Numbered from the stretch's first letter, positions 22,433-33,140 are shown. The stretch is 64,000 bases of DNA from Alentia gelatinosa (GCA_950022655.1 OX465579.1:136967118-137031117), one strand, 5' to 3'. Numbers and translations: made by a program. The notes: generated from the letters alone by a model not told the origin.

Positions 22433-23532
22433 ATTCAGCACTATACATCCCCGCCCTCCAAACCTCTACTCAAGACCCCCCCCCACCTGACCCCAGCAGG
22501 ATGAGGCCCCTCAAACCCAACAAGGAGTCTGTGCGACAGTGGAGGCAGCGTAAGCGTTTAGACCCTGCTTGGCTTCAGAAAGAGCGGACGAGGAAGAGGG
22601 AATGCCGGGCTCGACTGAAAGCCTCCCAAGATGTGGCTGCGCAGGAGCTGCAGCGGGTTAAGGCCAACGAGCGTAAAGAGAGGTACCGCTCCCGCAGGCG
22701 GTAGCAGGCTGCTGCCGCTGCAGCTGCTGCGACAGCCACATCCACGGAGGACCCAGTCGACCCCGTGGAGCAGCCTGCTGTTAATCCCCCCGAGTCCCAC
22801 TCGGAAGAGAGTGTAAGGAATGTTGGCCTCTACAAAACTCTTACGAGTGGGATTCGGAGACGGTTACAGCAGGCTCCTCAAATCCCCTCTTCCTCCTCCG
22901 CCAACCCTGCCTCCACTCTCCCACAGGCTCGTCTCCAACCCACCCCCTTCACCTCCACCACACCCACACCCAGAAGAAGACGCCCCCCCAAAGTTCGATC
23001 CCCATCCCCCCCTACCCCTACCTGCTCTGCCATGATCATACCCCCACCTACAACCCAAAGAAGACATACCTCCTCACTCCCTTCCACCTCTCCCACACCG
23101 CCACCCACAACCCAAAGAAGACATACCTCCTCACTCCCTTCCACCTCTCCCACACCCACACCCACATCCAGAAGACGTTCCAGACCCACACCCACATCCA
23201 AAAGAAGACATTCCTCCCCACTCCCTTCCACCTCTCCCACACCTACACCCACAAGAAAAAAAACAAAAAAAACAAAAAAAAGTTCTTCCTCTCCAGCCCC
23301 TTCAACCCCCTGCACCCCCCCCTGCCCCTGCTACCACCACCCCAGAACCCACCACCCCTTCCACCGACACACCCCTCCCCTCTGCCTCATCCTGCACCAC
23401 CAAACCCTTCACCTTTTACAGGAAATCCCCTGCCCCTGCCCCTCCTCCTCCCAAGTCCCCTCCCCCTCGGACCACAGCCGTCAACTCAACACCACCTTCT
23501 GCCAGTAGGACAACCCAAATTGAAGAGTTGGC
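22433..23532 (+). pseudogene. Transposase gene exon 1: basic N-terminus and proline-rich linker (stop and frameshift)
   Basis: The exon follows a poly-T..CAG acceptor ending at 22432. The first in-frame ATG is at 22501. It encodes a highly basic region (SVRQWRQRKRL, then ERTRKRECRARLKAS), probably for DNA binding, then an alanine run and a long Pro/Ser/Thr-rich linker. Three tandem copies of a 19-residue unit (TTQRRHTSSLPSTSPTP and variants) lie at 23.05-23.25 kb. A single in-frame TAG at 22702-22704 interrupts the frame, which continues open beyond it. A second fault lies at the C8 run 23315-23322: before it one frame is sensible, after it the +1 frame reads TTTPEPTTPSTDTPLPSASS and runs to GAG TTG GC|GTAAGT. 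Exon 1 ends there in phase 2. The copy therefore looks recently inactivated. Confidence 0.7.
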
Positions 23533-24284
23533 GTAAGTATTCTATGTTAATGTAGTTTGTAGTCACTTTTTACTATGTACACACATTTAGAATTGTAGAT
23601 TTATTACACTGTACTGCAGCTGCTACATGATAGGTAGAAATGAATTGGTGTTGGGAGAGTGCATCATATTGTTAAGCTGTGTCTACACGTACATGTACAT
23701 GTATGTATGGATGTGCAATTATAATATTATTATTTATCTCTTCACTCCATGTGAACAGATAACAGTGTAAACTTTTTCCAGTGTGCATATTGTTCAAGAT
23801 TGCAGGTGTTGGGAGCATGTTACTTTTAAGATGTATCTCGATGTAGATTTTCTTTTGATTTCCAGGGCTGTGGTCCGACGGTGCTGCGAGAATAAGGCGC
23901 CCCAGTAAAAAAGTCACCTCAGCATAGCCGTGAGTTTTTAATTCTGACATTTAAGCATTCTATGCACGATTTGCATGACATGTATTTGTTAAGCTTTTGC
24001 ATGGTGTGAATTATATAAATACACAAGACATACAGTTATTCTTCTAATTCAAGAGGTTTCTAATTCATGTATATATAAATTATATAGATTATCTCCCCAT
24101 AAATTATATAGATTAAACTATTAATTAATCATGTATGAGTGAACCAAGTGAAAGGATTATTATTTTCAATTAGAGATTATTTCTGGAATGGAAAAACAAC
24201 AACTTTAAACAATATTTCTGGAAATGAGATAAATAATTATTTACAATTTGTTTAGATGTCAATAGGAATGTAACCTCTTTTCAG
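23533..24284 (+). other. Transposase intron, possibly holding a 39-nt microexon
   Basis: The donor GC|GTAAGT and the acceptor TTTTCAG|A leave phases that join perfectly (GC + A). Inside, TTGATTTCCAG at 23865 opens a 39-nt stretch (23866-23904) without a stop. It ends before GTAAAA and keeps the frame whether included or skipped. The microexon is a prediction; the outer splice pair is well supported by phase. Confidence 0.6.
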
Positions 24285-26511
24285 ATCCCCCTCCACCCCC
24301 CGCAGGCCTATAGAGGCCAGTGGCCCGAGAACTCCACGTAAGTCCGCTCTGTACTACAAGCTGCGGAAGGCGAAGGCTGCTCGGCTGAGCATGGAGAGGG
24401 AGAATGTTATGCTGAGGGCCAAGCTTCATGGCCTGCAGAAGGGTGTCAGCCAACGACACAGTGCTGTTCCTGTGCCCGAGGGAGCGACAGGGCAGGATGT
24501 TGCCTCCGACGTGCTGCCTGACCGGGACCCTGTGCGCACAACACCACCAGTGCGCACACCACCAGTGCGCACCCCCACCACACCGACTTCCCAACCGACG
24601 CCACCTCTTCCACTCTCAGGTGAGGTGCACAAAGCCAGAATATACGATGTCATCACCGCTGCCATCAAGCGTCTGCCCAGAACGCAGCGTCGTAGAGTCC
24701 TGGCCAAAATTGTGTCGCCGGTTGAGTTACGCTCGGTACGTGGGGCATCTCGACTCTCACGGGATGTGGGCCTGGACCGAAGAACTCTCTCTTCACCGTG
24801 GAAGGACAAGTCGGGTATAGCTGCCTTCCACACAACATCTTTGGCTATAGTTGACTTCCTCAAGAGGCCTGAACACTCTATTACTCTTCCAGGGAAGAAA
24901 GACACTGTCACTTTGAGGAAGGTTAAGTTCCAGAAAGTCCAGCTGACAGAGTTCCTCCATGTTATTCATGTTAAGTTCCGAGAAGAATTCCCTCATCTCC
25001 GAGCTTCCCTGAGTTTCTTCCGCAGTGTTCGTCGGAAGCACCGCTACATCCTTCCGGTGCACTGCCACAACACTAGTATTTGTCTGTGTGTTAAGCATCA
25101 GAACTTTGCTTTGCGGATGAAACCTCTCCACGGACTCGGCCTTCCTCTTCTACCCGACAGCTTTCTGCAGGTTCCGTGGGTGGCTGTGGATGCGAAGCTG
25201 GACCGGTTGCCAGCTGTCGTTTCCGTGGACATGTGGAAGCGATTGGATGTTGTGTATGGCGATGAAGGCAAGACAACGAAGAAGCTTCGCATCGTCACAC
25301 AGACGGAGCCACGCGACACCTTCAGGCGAGAACTGAAGTCTGACTTTTCCCTGATGGAGAGCCACGTCAGGAGAGTATACGCCCAGTACCAGGCCCTCCG
25401 TCGACTTCTCGAGAACCTCACTCGGGGGGAGTGTACGGTGCAGATGGACTTTGCTGAGAACTGGGTTGTCAGCTACCCTGACGAACCGCAGTCTGTCTAC
25501 TTCGCAAAGGAGCCGGTAACCATTCATCCTGTGGTTCTCCACTTCAGGGAAGAGGGAGGTGTCCTTTCACACAAGTCTTTGGCCATCGTTTCTGATGAGC
25601 GGAGACATGACTCTGCAGCTGTTTTTTCCTTTATGAAAGTGATCAACAAAGTCCTTTCCGAAGAGGTTCCTGGTATTTCTTGTGTTCACTATGTGACTGA
25701 TGGCCCCACGTCACAGTACCGTAACAGTGCGTGTTTCAGTATGATTGCCAAACACCAGCAGCTCTTCAACTGTGCGGCGACTTGGTTATACTTTGAAGCA
25801 GGCCATGGGAAGGGAGCCTGTGACGGGATTGGTGCTGCAGCTAAACGCATGGCCGACTCGACTGTGAAACACCGCATCTTCATCCACAATGCTGCTGACT
25901 TTGCCTGTGCTGGTAACCGTGTCCCCAGTCTTGTCCGGTATTTTCATGTTCCTGTGGAGGACATTCGTCAGGCCCGAGAAGAACTATCTCTCCTCATCAC
26001 TGCCCGGCCGGTACCTGGTACAATGAAGGCCCATTCCGTGATGTGCTGTGTTCCTGGACACTCCATTGCTCTTCGGGAGACTTCTTGCTATCTTCCATGT
26101 TGTTACTCTTCTGCTGCCTTCCTGGGTGGCTGTGAAGGGTGGACTTGTCACATCCTCTTTCAACTTGATCAGCCCGCTTCACCAACAGAGAGCTTGCCAG
26201 CCAGCAGTGTCGTCTCACCAGCTACAGGGTCATGGCTTGCTGCTGTCTATGATGGCAAGTGGTACATCGGGGAAGTCCTCAACAGTGATGCCGACAGCGC
26301 TGAAGTCTCTTTCCTTCAGCCTGGTTGTGACGAAAGATGTTGTAACAATTTCAAGTGGCCTGCGACACCAGACATTCTTGATGTGCCCCTTGCAGACATC
26401 TTGTGTAGAGTACCCAAGCCGGTCTATACTGGGAAAGGACGGAGGGCCCATTTTGAACTCTCACCAGCACAAATAAGTCACATCCAAAGTGTTTTTTCAA
26501 CTTTTACCTAA
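24285..26511 (+). CDS. Transposase, main exon (DDE-type catalytic core plus C-terminal domain)
   Basis: The frame is open from the acceptor at 24284 to TAA at 26509-26511. The first ATG in the exon is at 24391, giving 706 codons. Counting from that Met, residues 1-20 continue a helical segment; about 80-130 is a basic helical region; 224-238 is Cys/His-rich (CHNTSICLCVKHQNF). The core has DFAENW (D353), SDERRHD (402-407), YVTDGPTSQYRN (D437) and FEAGHGKGACDGIG (E469, D478). This D-D-E/D spacing fits an RNase H-fold transposase. Residues of about 606-690 form a separate domain (LAAVYDGKWYIGEV; FKWPATPDI; VPLADIL) resembling reader-like tails seen in similar animal ORFs. This exon is intact, but exon 1 is broken. 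It lies centrally in the element and shares its orientation. Role: cutting and joining the element ends, inferred from context. Confidence 0.8.
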
Positions 26512-26586
26512 TTTCTTGTACTTATGGAATGTGGTTTTTGCAATTTCTCTCCTGCTTTGTAAGTATAGAGTGGAGAAAAGTGTGCT

Positions 26587-27760
26587 GGAACGGCCGAAAT
26601 TGTGCAGGCCGGAACGTCCGAAACATGCTTAACCTTGTGGAGACTGGGCCAATAGAGTTATTAAATTGCTTATGAAGGTGGTAGAAAATTCTAATTAATT
26701 CATAATACATATTTTCGCATGTTCTGGTACATTTTTCAATTTATCCTTTGCAATTTTCACTTGTTTCTTACTGTGGAAAGTATTGATTTGTGATTTTCAA
26801 ATTGATTATTCTAAAGATGCCACCTTTTTTCCATTAAATGTTATATTTCTTAGAACTAGGAACCTATGTACAGAGGTACATGTGGATATTTCCTTGTTGA
26901 GTAACAAGTTCTTTGCCTCTCCAGGCCACTCTGCCTTTCACAGGCACTGGGTAATGTGTAGAGGAAAGTTTTGGAGGAACGTCCGAAACTTATGTAAGGT
27001 TTCAGGTTCTCACACGGGTGGTGTAGGAAATAGGTTCTTAGCTATCTAAAACCATTTGTTTCATATAGTAGAGACGTTGGGGAGTGTGTTGGTGGGTTTC
27101 GCTGGTGGTTCTGAGCAATTTAACCTAGTCCTTTGCTCTTTTGAAATTTCAACTTGTCTTTTTTTACGTGGTATTTCCGCCTACCACCACCCAGCAGGCT
27201 CCCTGATTTTAAAATAAGTATCTCTCAAAGGTTGAATACACTTCTGAAGTGTACGTGTACATGTTTGCTACAAACGTAGCAGTTTTGGTGCCTCTGAATG
27301 TAATATTTACTGTGATACATGTGGTTCTGTGTGGACATAGGAAACTGGTCACGGGCGCAAGTTTTGGAGGAACGTCCGAAACTTAAATGGGTTTATTTAA
27401 CGGTACAGCATGGTATAATATTTATACTGGTAACTTATGATATTTGCATGCCTGTACAGTAGGGATGTATAGCTTTGTGTATAAGTATTTATATTCCAAA
27501 TTGGATCTCTTATGGCTAGTGTACACTAATTTAAAAAAAGTTAATTAATTTTTTATGCTTAATTTCAACTTTTCCAAAATGTGAGCAAAAGTTTTTCATA
27601 TGATAAACATGGTAATATTCATAGGAGCCTAGTGAAATTTGGTATAGCACAAGTTCAGTATAAAATCCATTAATTTTGTGAATCTTGTCTTTGTACTCCT
27701 AATAGAAATCACTAGACAGTATTTCAACTCATAGCATGTTGAAAATATTTCGGACGTTCC
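26587..27760. promoter_or_regulatory. Right subterminal motif cluster (GGAACGTCCGAAAC)
   Basis: Copies at about 26587-26600 (one change), 26611-26624, 26976-26989 and 27369-27382 are forward. The copy at 27749-27760 is reversed. Two of them share a longer block, AAGTTTTGGAGGAACGTCCG. They mirror the left cluster and are probably transposase binding sites. Confidence 0.75.
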
Positions 27761-27928
27761 ATAAGAAAAATCAACTTTTACTGTAACAAGTGTAAAAACT
27801 GAACCGCTTGGAGAAAGTCAGTATAATTGGTATCCACAAATAGCTGAGATGTTGCTCTAAAAGAAATAAAGGTTTTTTAATTGATTACTTGAAATTTTTT
27901 AATTTTTGTTTGTGTTGCCCCAAAAGTC

Positions 27929-27959
27929 TGAATTGTACATTTTGGGAAAATCTGACCCA
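27929..27959 (-). repeat. Right terminal inverted repeat of the 7.4-kb transposon
   Basis: It ends GGGAAAATCTGACCCA, the inverted counterpart of the left end, followed by the TATA duplication at 27960-27963. Confidence 0.9.
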
Positions 27960-27963
27960 TATA

Positions 27964-28066
27964 TGACCTGAGCAACTACTATTCCATCAAGAGCAGTGGT
28001 GTCTGTGAATAAACCCAGTAACCCATATAACGGGGAGTGTACGAAAATGATTAGAATATCTACTAA
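27964..28066. repeat. Dispersed repeat R1, right part
   Basis: TGACCTGAGCAACTACTATT, CATCAAG and CCAGTAACCCA continue the R1 repeat after the transposon. The same words run uninterrupted at 33.06-33.12 kb. Confidence 0.75.
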
Positions 28067-28071
28067 CTTAC

Positions 28072-28432
28072 CAATAGGGAGCCAAAGTGAACCCGCTAAA
28101 ACGGCAGTTACCCGTTTACAAAAAAAACATTTCCAGATATAGGCGCTCAGTACTTTGACTATATAGTTTCCAGATTATATGTCTCATTCTGCAATCTTTT
28201 AGATCCAAATATTTGATAAACTTAACAACTGTCATCATAGCTTCGATACAGAGTTATTCAGAGACGATAGTAGTAAACTAATCTTCTAAAGTAACAAACG
28301 AGACCAAAAACAAAATTCTAGCCTCAAACCCCCATAGGTTTAGCACTAAGCCTCGTTTCTACTGGCCACTGGAAATGGTGTTTTGAACACGGGTATCTGC
28401 CGTTTTAGCGGGTTCACTTTGGCTCCCTATTG
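28072..28432. mobile_element. MITE with CAATAGGGAGCCAAAGTGAA ends
   Basis: The left end CAATAGGGAGCCAAAGTGAA continues with CCCGCTAAAACGGCAG. The reverse complement stands at the right end, giving an inverted repeat of about 37 bp. The interior of about 280 bp has no coding sequence. A diverged copy in opposite orientation lies at about 33985-34262. Confidence 0.8.
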
Positions 28433-28645
28433 TGGTGATTGATTTAAGTACATAGGTTTTTTTTCTTTGTTCACTAGATCTGGAACACGTTCGAATCCAC
28501 CTCAAATCCATGCTCGGATAACATCGATCCGGCTGTGAATCATCTGAAATTCATATTCGAATCCGTCCAAAATTCCCTCGGTACATGTTAGAATAAATTG
28601 GATTCCATGTTGGGGAAAGCTTTTATAACTTACATCTGCAGAGAC

Positions 28646-28649
<4 letters not shown>

Positions 28650-28680
<31 letters not shown>

Positions 28681-28685
28681 AGAGT

Positions 28686-28753
<68 letters not shown>

Positions 28754-28765
28754 GAGAGAGAGAGT
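28650..28765. repeat. (GA)n microsatellite
   Basis: A nearly pure AG dinucleotide tract with a few interruptions (TTAGAGTTAGAG, AGGGAG). Arg/Glu open frames come from the repeat. Confidence 0.95.
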
Positions 28766-30850
28766 GCTGTCAGAATATATATGCACCTTTCCAATGGCGG
28801 TGGGTACTGCATGGCTATATTTAACTTTCCAATGGCGGTGAGTGTTCTATTCCCTATGGGGGATTTAGTTTCTAGGCCTTCTATTCTTCTGGTAGAGGGA
28901 AGGTAAGTGATTATCCCTACTTAAATAAATACACAGAAGCAAAGTTTCATTAGTGTTTGATACGATGATTGGGCTGAGTATTCGGTGGGTACACAATCTG
29001 TTAATCTGGATTTACGGCAGTTAGACATGCAATGGATACTCAACTGATTCAACTAATGCAATTAGAGAATAGAAATAGAATCGAAATGAAAGCCAATGTT
29101 AATCTGATTACAGACTTACCTTTCCCAAACTCTCGATTTACAGGCAATCCCTTTAAGATTTGTACTTGTACATTAGGCAATCTTACCTAAAGGTGTTAAG
29201 AGATGTAGACGTAATGTTGGGTGGTATTGAATAGCATCAATAATCCACTGATAAAATGTGGGAAATAGTAATTACCATTCACTTATCGCAATTTCTCTTG
29301 CTTTTTCTTTGAGATATTCGGATATCATTTTACAGAGGTATTGTCACCAAACATTTTAGTATTGAAATTCTTTCGTAAAAGTTTTTTTTGAAGCACAAGT
29401 AGCTTCCCTGATTGTGAGGACAAAATATCATAATTCATCGGTGACAAGAGGTAGGCCACGACAGGTTTATATTGAATCTATTTCTTGATATTACATCTGA
29501 TGAATAGAAATGCCCTAAAAAGCGACGACATATTAACCTCTGAACCCAATGATATTCTATTGGAGTGAAGTTTTCTATTCTTAATGCCCTACATACGATT
29601 CCTATGGAAGTATATCATGGTGACCTCTCCATACGGTATTCCAATATAGCACATATGACACGTTAACTCTTAAATATGTTGCCTGCAAATAGTCTATGTA
29701 CGCCTGATAACGGAAGTTTTCCTTAAAACCAGTCATAATAAGATATTTACAATTGTGGGAAACCCTTCCAAGTTCAAAATGTTATTCAAAGAAGAGAAAA
29801 GATGTTCATCTCAGTTCAGAGGTAAAATGTACCTATTGCAATTTCGAGGGACGGACATCGCCCATATAATTCACAAGCACCTATATCTAAAGTGTCCTTG
29901 AACAAAGCTAGTTTAAACAAAAGATTTCTGAGCTGTCATGCTGCTCTTTTTCAGCAAAGCAAGGGAAACATGCTCCAGAAAATGCGATAAACCCACAACG
30001 ATTTCAGCGCGAGGACTTTGCCGTTTCTTTGTATACGTATCGACAAATAAAAGGAGTTGAGTTATCGCTTGGATGAAATGAAATATATTCTCAATTTACA
30101 TGCAAATGATCATGTGATCACGTGTACAACACTATTGCCTCTGTTTTTTCGCGGTTGAATCATCTCAAGTCCTGACCCGAGTGACAATAAGTGAAACGAT
30201 CAGAGCATCTCCAAATAATATATCCGCGGAAAAAAATTGAATTCCCGGAGCGCAGTGGCTCGGTCGGCTCCTAAAAGCAGACGGTACTTCTTTTAGCATG
30301 GCAGATCATAGGTCTACACAAATTGATCCATTTACTTTTTACCCAAAACATTTCTTATCATATATTATACTTAATACACTGACAATGATAGCTTTTATAT
30401 AAAATAGAGAATTCAGAACAGATTCCCTAGTATGATTTTAAGAGTTCCATCTTTATAATTTGAAGTCAAGTTCAGATACTTAGGAGTCTGTCTTGGAAAA
30501 TTCTTTAGAAAAAGAACATTCTCACCTTTCCCCAAAGCCCATTTATCTTGATACTTAGAGCCAAAGAGAATAATAATCTGAACAAACCGAACTATCCTTA
30601 TATGGCTGGAATACCTGGGGCAGGATTTGTCCGTGTGGGGAGATACTTCTGTGCGAGTGGTTGTTTAGGACATTTCTAGGGCTGAATTTTAGGACCGGGC
30701 CTCGGGCATGAATCGTGGGTCCCGGGGAAAGGAGCGTGGATAGCGGGGATACGCTCCCGGGATGTCCCTCAGTGTCGTGTCACGTCCCCCTCCCCCGCTC
30801 CCGACGTGCAGATTAGAGCTGTAGGAATGACATCACCTGAGGACCTTTCC
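28766..30850. other. Unassigned sequence
   Basis: No gene, RNA or element is recognised. A short stretch near 30245-30275 (GCAGTGGCTCGGTCGGCTCC) looks superficially like a tRNA or SINE A-box region, but no B box follows. A GC-richer patch begins at about 30690. Confidence 0.4.
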
Positions 30851-31035
30851 CTCTTTGTTTGTCCGCGCTGCAATCCCCGTGTACAGTAAGAAGTACATAC
30901 AGCGTATAGCCCCGTCCTCCAACCCCCCACCCCCGCATACCGTGCTTTGCTTTGTGTCCTATCAGACCCGTCTCCAAATAGACCTACGACGACTTCTGTC
31001 TGCACGCAATAACTACCCAGAGAAAAATACCTCAG

Positions 31036-31190
31036 CTGGTATGCCAGGAAGGAGGAGCCAGCCATGCGGAACGACATGCACAATGTCAATCAAGGGAGTG
31101 CTCATCGCCTGTCAGTATTCAGTTGCACTGGGCGTGTTTATAATGCCATTATTGGTGGTGTGGATCGTGTACTTTGAGTTTGTTTTCTAA
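31036..31190 (+). CDS. Possible terminal exon of a small membrane protein
   Basis: A frame from about 30.86 kb ends with MSIKGVLIACQYSVALGV, then FIMPLLVVWIVYFEFVF and TAA. The last 30 residues form a convincing hydrophobic membrane-spanning segment. The stop overlaps AATAAA (a polyadenylation signal), and the GC content is above that of the neighbourhood. A candidate start is ATG near 31039, giving about 50 residues. No family is recognised. It could be the last exon of a host gene with upstream exons I cannot see, or chance. Function unknown. Confidence 0.25.
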
Positions 31191-31199
31191 TAAAGTTCC

Positions 31200-31734
31200 C
31201 CGCGCTGTTGTCCCCGTACCACGGCGTTGCTTAGAGTTGAGGTGGGTTTTTGTTTACCCCCCTGAGCGCAGTCAGGCGTGTCCGTGACGCCCCCGCCTGG
31301 AGGAGGTGTGTGCCGCCAGGTGTCGCTAGGTCACGACACGGCGCCAAGCGATGTCTCCTCCTGTACCTCGCACACCCCCACCTGCACCGCCACCATCAAC
31401 ACTCCACCACAACCAACGTGCCACAATGCTGGAGAATTGTGGGCATATACTGCCTCAAAGATCTTTTTTACTTATGATCGCATGATGTCTCACGAAGAGG
31501 TGCAAAGAAATTATAGTGCCATGTACGTTTATTAATCTGTTGCAAATACGGAGGATCATACACTGCATGAAAATCTCGTTTTATTCAACTATACACCACC
31601 GCGTATACACACGTATACGATGTTTATCTACATGTTTATACATGTATATGCCCCTATTGTGCATTTGCGTATAGCGTATATAACATAGTTTTTCTTCCTG
31701 TATACAGAAGGGTAATGGTAATTTGCTGACGAGC

Positions 31735-31735
<1 letters not shown>
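31200..31735. other. Unassigned sequence before a TA array
   Basis: A GC-richer stretch (31.20-31.45 kb) has frames without recognisable domains. AT-rich sequence with CACCACCGCGTATACAC follows, loosely like 9.44-9.66 kb, which also precedes a TA array. Confidence 0.35.
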
Positions 31736-31802
<67 letters not shown>

Positions 31803-31837
31803 GTACTATGCGCGATATATATCTATGCCGCTCTAAT

Positions 31838-31926
<89 letters not shown>
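31736..31926. repeat. Compound (TA)n and (GA)n microsatellite
   Basis: Two TA arrays separated by about 45 bp of AT-rich sequence (with GCGCGATATATATC), then a GA array ending near 31926. Confidence 0.95.
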
Positions 31927-31931
<5 letters not shown>

Positions 31932-32342
31932 AAAAGTTTACTTAATCCGCCCTGCCGTCACCTGCCTGCCGCCACCCGGCTTCCCTGCGGTCCTGCCGCC
32001 CGCCTCCCTATCTCTCGAACTGCCTCTCCAGCCTCTCCAGCCGCCGTCACCGCCTTTACTGCTAAGCCATCTGCCCCCATCTGCTCATCAGTGTCTCTCC
32101 ACACTGCCTCTGTGCCTGCACCAACGCTGAAGCCCTGGCTCCCGATTCCAATTCCGACGTTATGCCCGAGGAGACTTGTATATACAGAATGTAAAATTAT
32201 GTAAACTGAAATTTTCATGCTGTAATATTAGCATGATTATGGAAAATGACATTAGAGGAAGAGTCCCAATTGATACAACCAATTTTCCTCAATGACACCC
32301 GCTCCAATGTAGCTGATGTTTTAAAGCAAAATAACATCTACG
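31927..32342. other. Unassigned sequence
   Basis: CT/GC-rich sequence (CTGCCGCC, CCTCTCCAGCC words) for about 220 bp, then ordinary sequence up to the LINE fragment. The minus-strand frame over the CT-rich part has low complexity. Confidence 0.35.
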
Positions 32343-32700
32343 CGATTGTTTACTCTTTCAGGACGAAAATACCCAATGCCCAAAGTAAATGGAACAGGCA
32401 ATTCTATGGATGACCATGATAAATGGAAAAAGTTGTATACCAATGTTTATAGAGCCTGTACAGAGACAAAGTTGCAATCCCTACAGTACAGGATTTTCCA
32501 TCATATTGTTCCACAAATGTCTATCTTTGCAAATGTAAAATTGTTGATAGCCCAATGTGGAAAGTTCTTCTGTACAGAAATATATATTATTATAGAATAT
32601 TACTTTGTAAACTGTAAAACATATGAGGAGTTCTGGACCGCCCTGAAAAAATGGATGGGAATAGTACTACATAAGTGTCCCCAGGTATGTCTTACTTGAT
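32343..32700 (+). pseudogene. LINE C-terminal fragment (post-RT domain)
   Basis: The translation reads DKWKKLYTNVYRACTETKLQ then SLQYRIFHHIVPQM, and later FFCTEIYIIIEYYFVNC and FWTALKKWM. This order (W..LY..., TKLQ..QYRI..R, C..C..E....H.F..C, FW..L..W) is the zinc-binding region after the RT of many LINEs. The CxxC part is damaged, which suggests a small shift or substitutions. It is a 5'-truncated dead copy on the plus strand, unlike the minus-strand LINE relic at 19.2 kb. Confidence 0.65.
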
Positions 32701-33011
32701 GTAGAGGAACATAATCATGAATCCAGAATGTATAATTCATGTTCATCTTTACATATACAGATAAGAGATGATTGAGAACGGAAAACAAAGTGTATATGAA
32801 TATGTGGTAGTATTTACAAACCGGGTACTAACGGAGAGGTATCTCTTGGAAAAGGAAGGCAGAGAACGCAGATTTGAAAATTGGGAAGAAAATCGATGTG
32901 TCACATCTGTGTAACATTGGCACATCATTATGTCCTAGTCTTGTCCACGGTCTTGCTTGTTATGTATAAGTGTGTCATTGTCACTGTTTTGAATGTTGTA
33001 TTGTATTTTAT

Positions 33012-33140
33012 TCAATATGTCATATAGTAATATCGAGCTGGATAGGTCAGTGATGTATGTGACCTGAGCAACTACTATCTCATCAAGGTCATTAGTGCCT
33101 GTGATTAAACCAAGTAACCCACCTATAATTATAAGCCTGT
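33012..33140. repeat. Dispersed repeat R1, unoccupied copy of the transposon target
   Basis: TAATATCGAGCTGGATAGG, GTCAGTGATGTATGTGACC and TGAGCAACTACTAT run without interruption here. In the copy at 20.5/28.0 kb the same sequence is split by the 7.4-kb transposon between GATG and TGACC, with TATA on both sides. This fixes the element boundaries. Confidence 0.85.

Larger units (their letters stand above)
20536..27959 (+). mobile_element. Complete 7.4-kb DNA transposon with TIRs, subterminal motifs and a transposase gene
   Basis: The left end TGGGTCAGATTTTCTCAGAA is matched by the reverse complement of the right end, TGGGTCAGATTTTCCCAAAA. Similarity continues for about 30 bp. The element is flanked by TATA and lies in repeat R1, for which an unoccupied copy exists at 33.0 kb. 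About ten copies of GGAACGTCCGAAAC, in both orientations, occupy both subterminal regions of about 1.7 kb. The interior encodes a two-exon transposase (22.5-26.5 kb) that is damaged in exon 1. I recognise the protein type from animal genomes but cannot assign a superfamily from memory with confidence. Confidence 0.9.

Noticed and set aside
22878..23315. 145-codon Val/Gly/Glu-rich minus-strand ORF
   Set aside because: Complement of the proline-rich tandem repeat in transposase exon 1.
24426..24911. 161-codon minus-strand ORF
   Set aside because: Antisense shadow of the transposase exon; composition and lack of motifs match a mirror frame.
30245..30320. tRNA or tRNA-derived SINE
   Set aside because: An A-box-like stretch is present, but there is no B box (GGTTCGANTCC) or cloverleaf pairing at the required distance.
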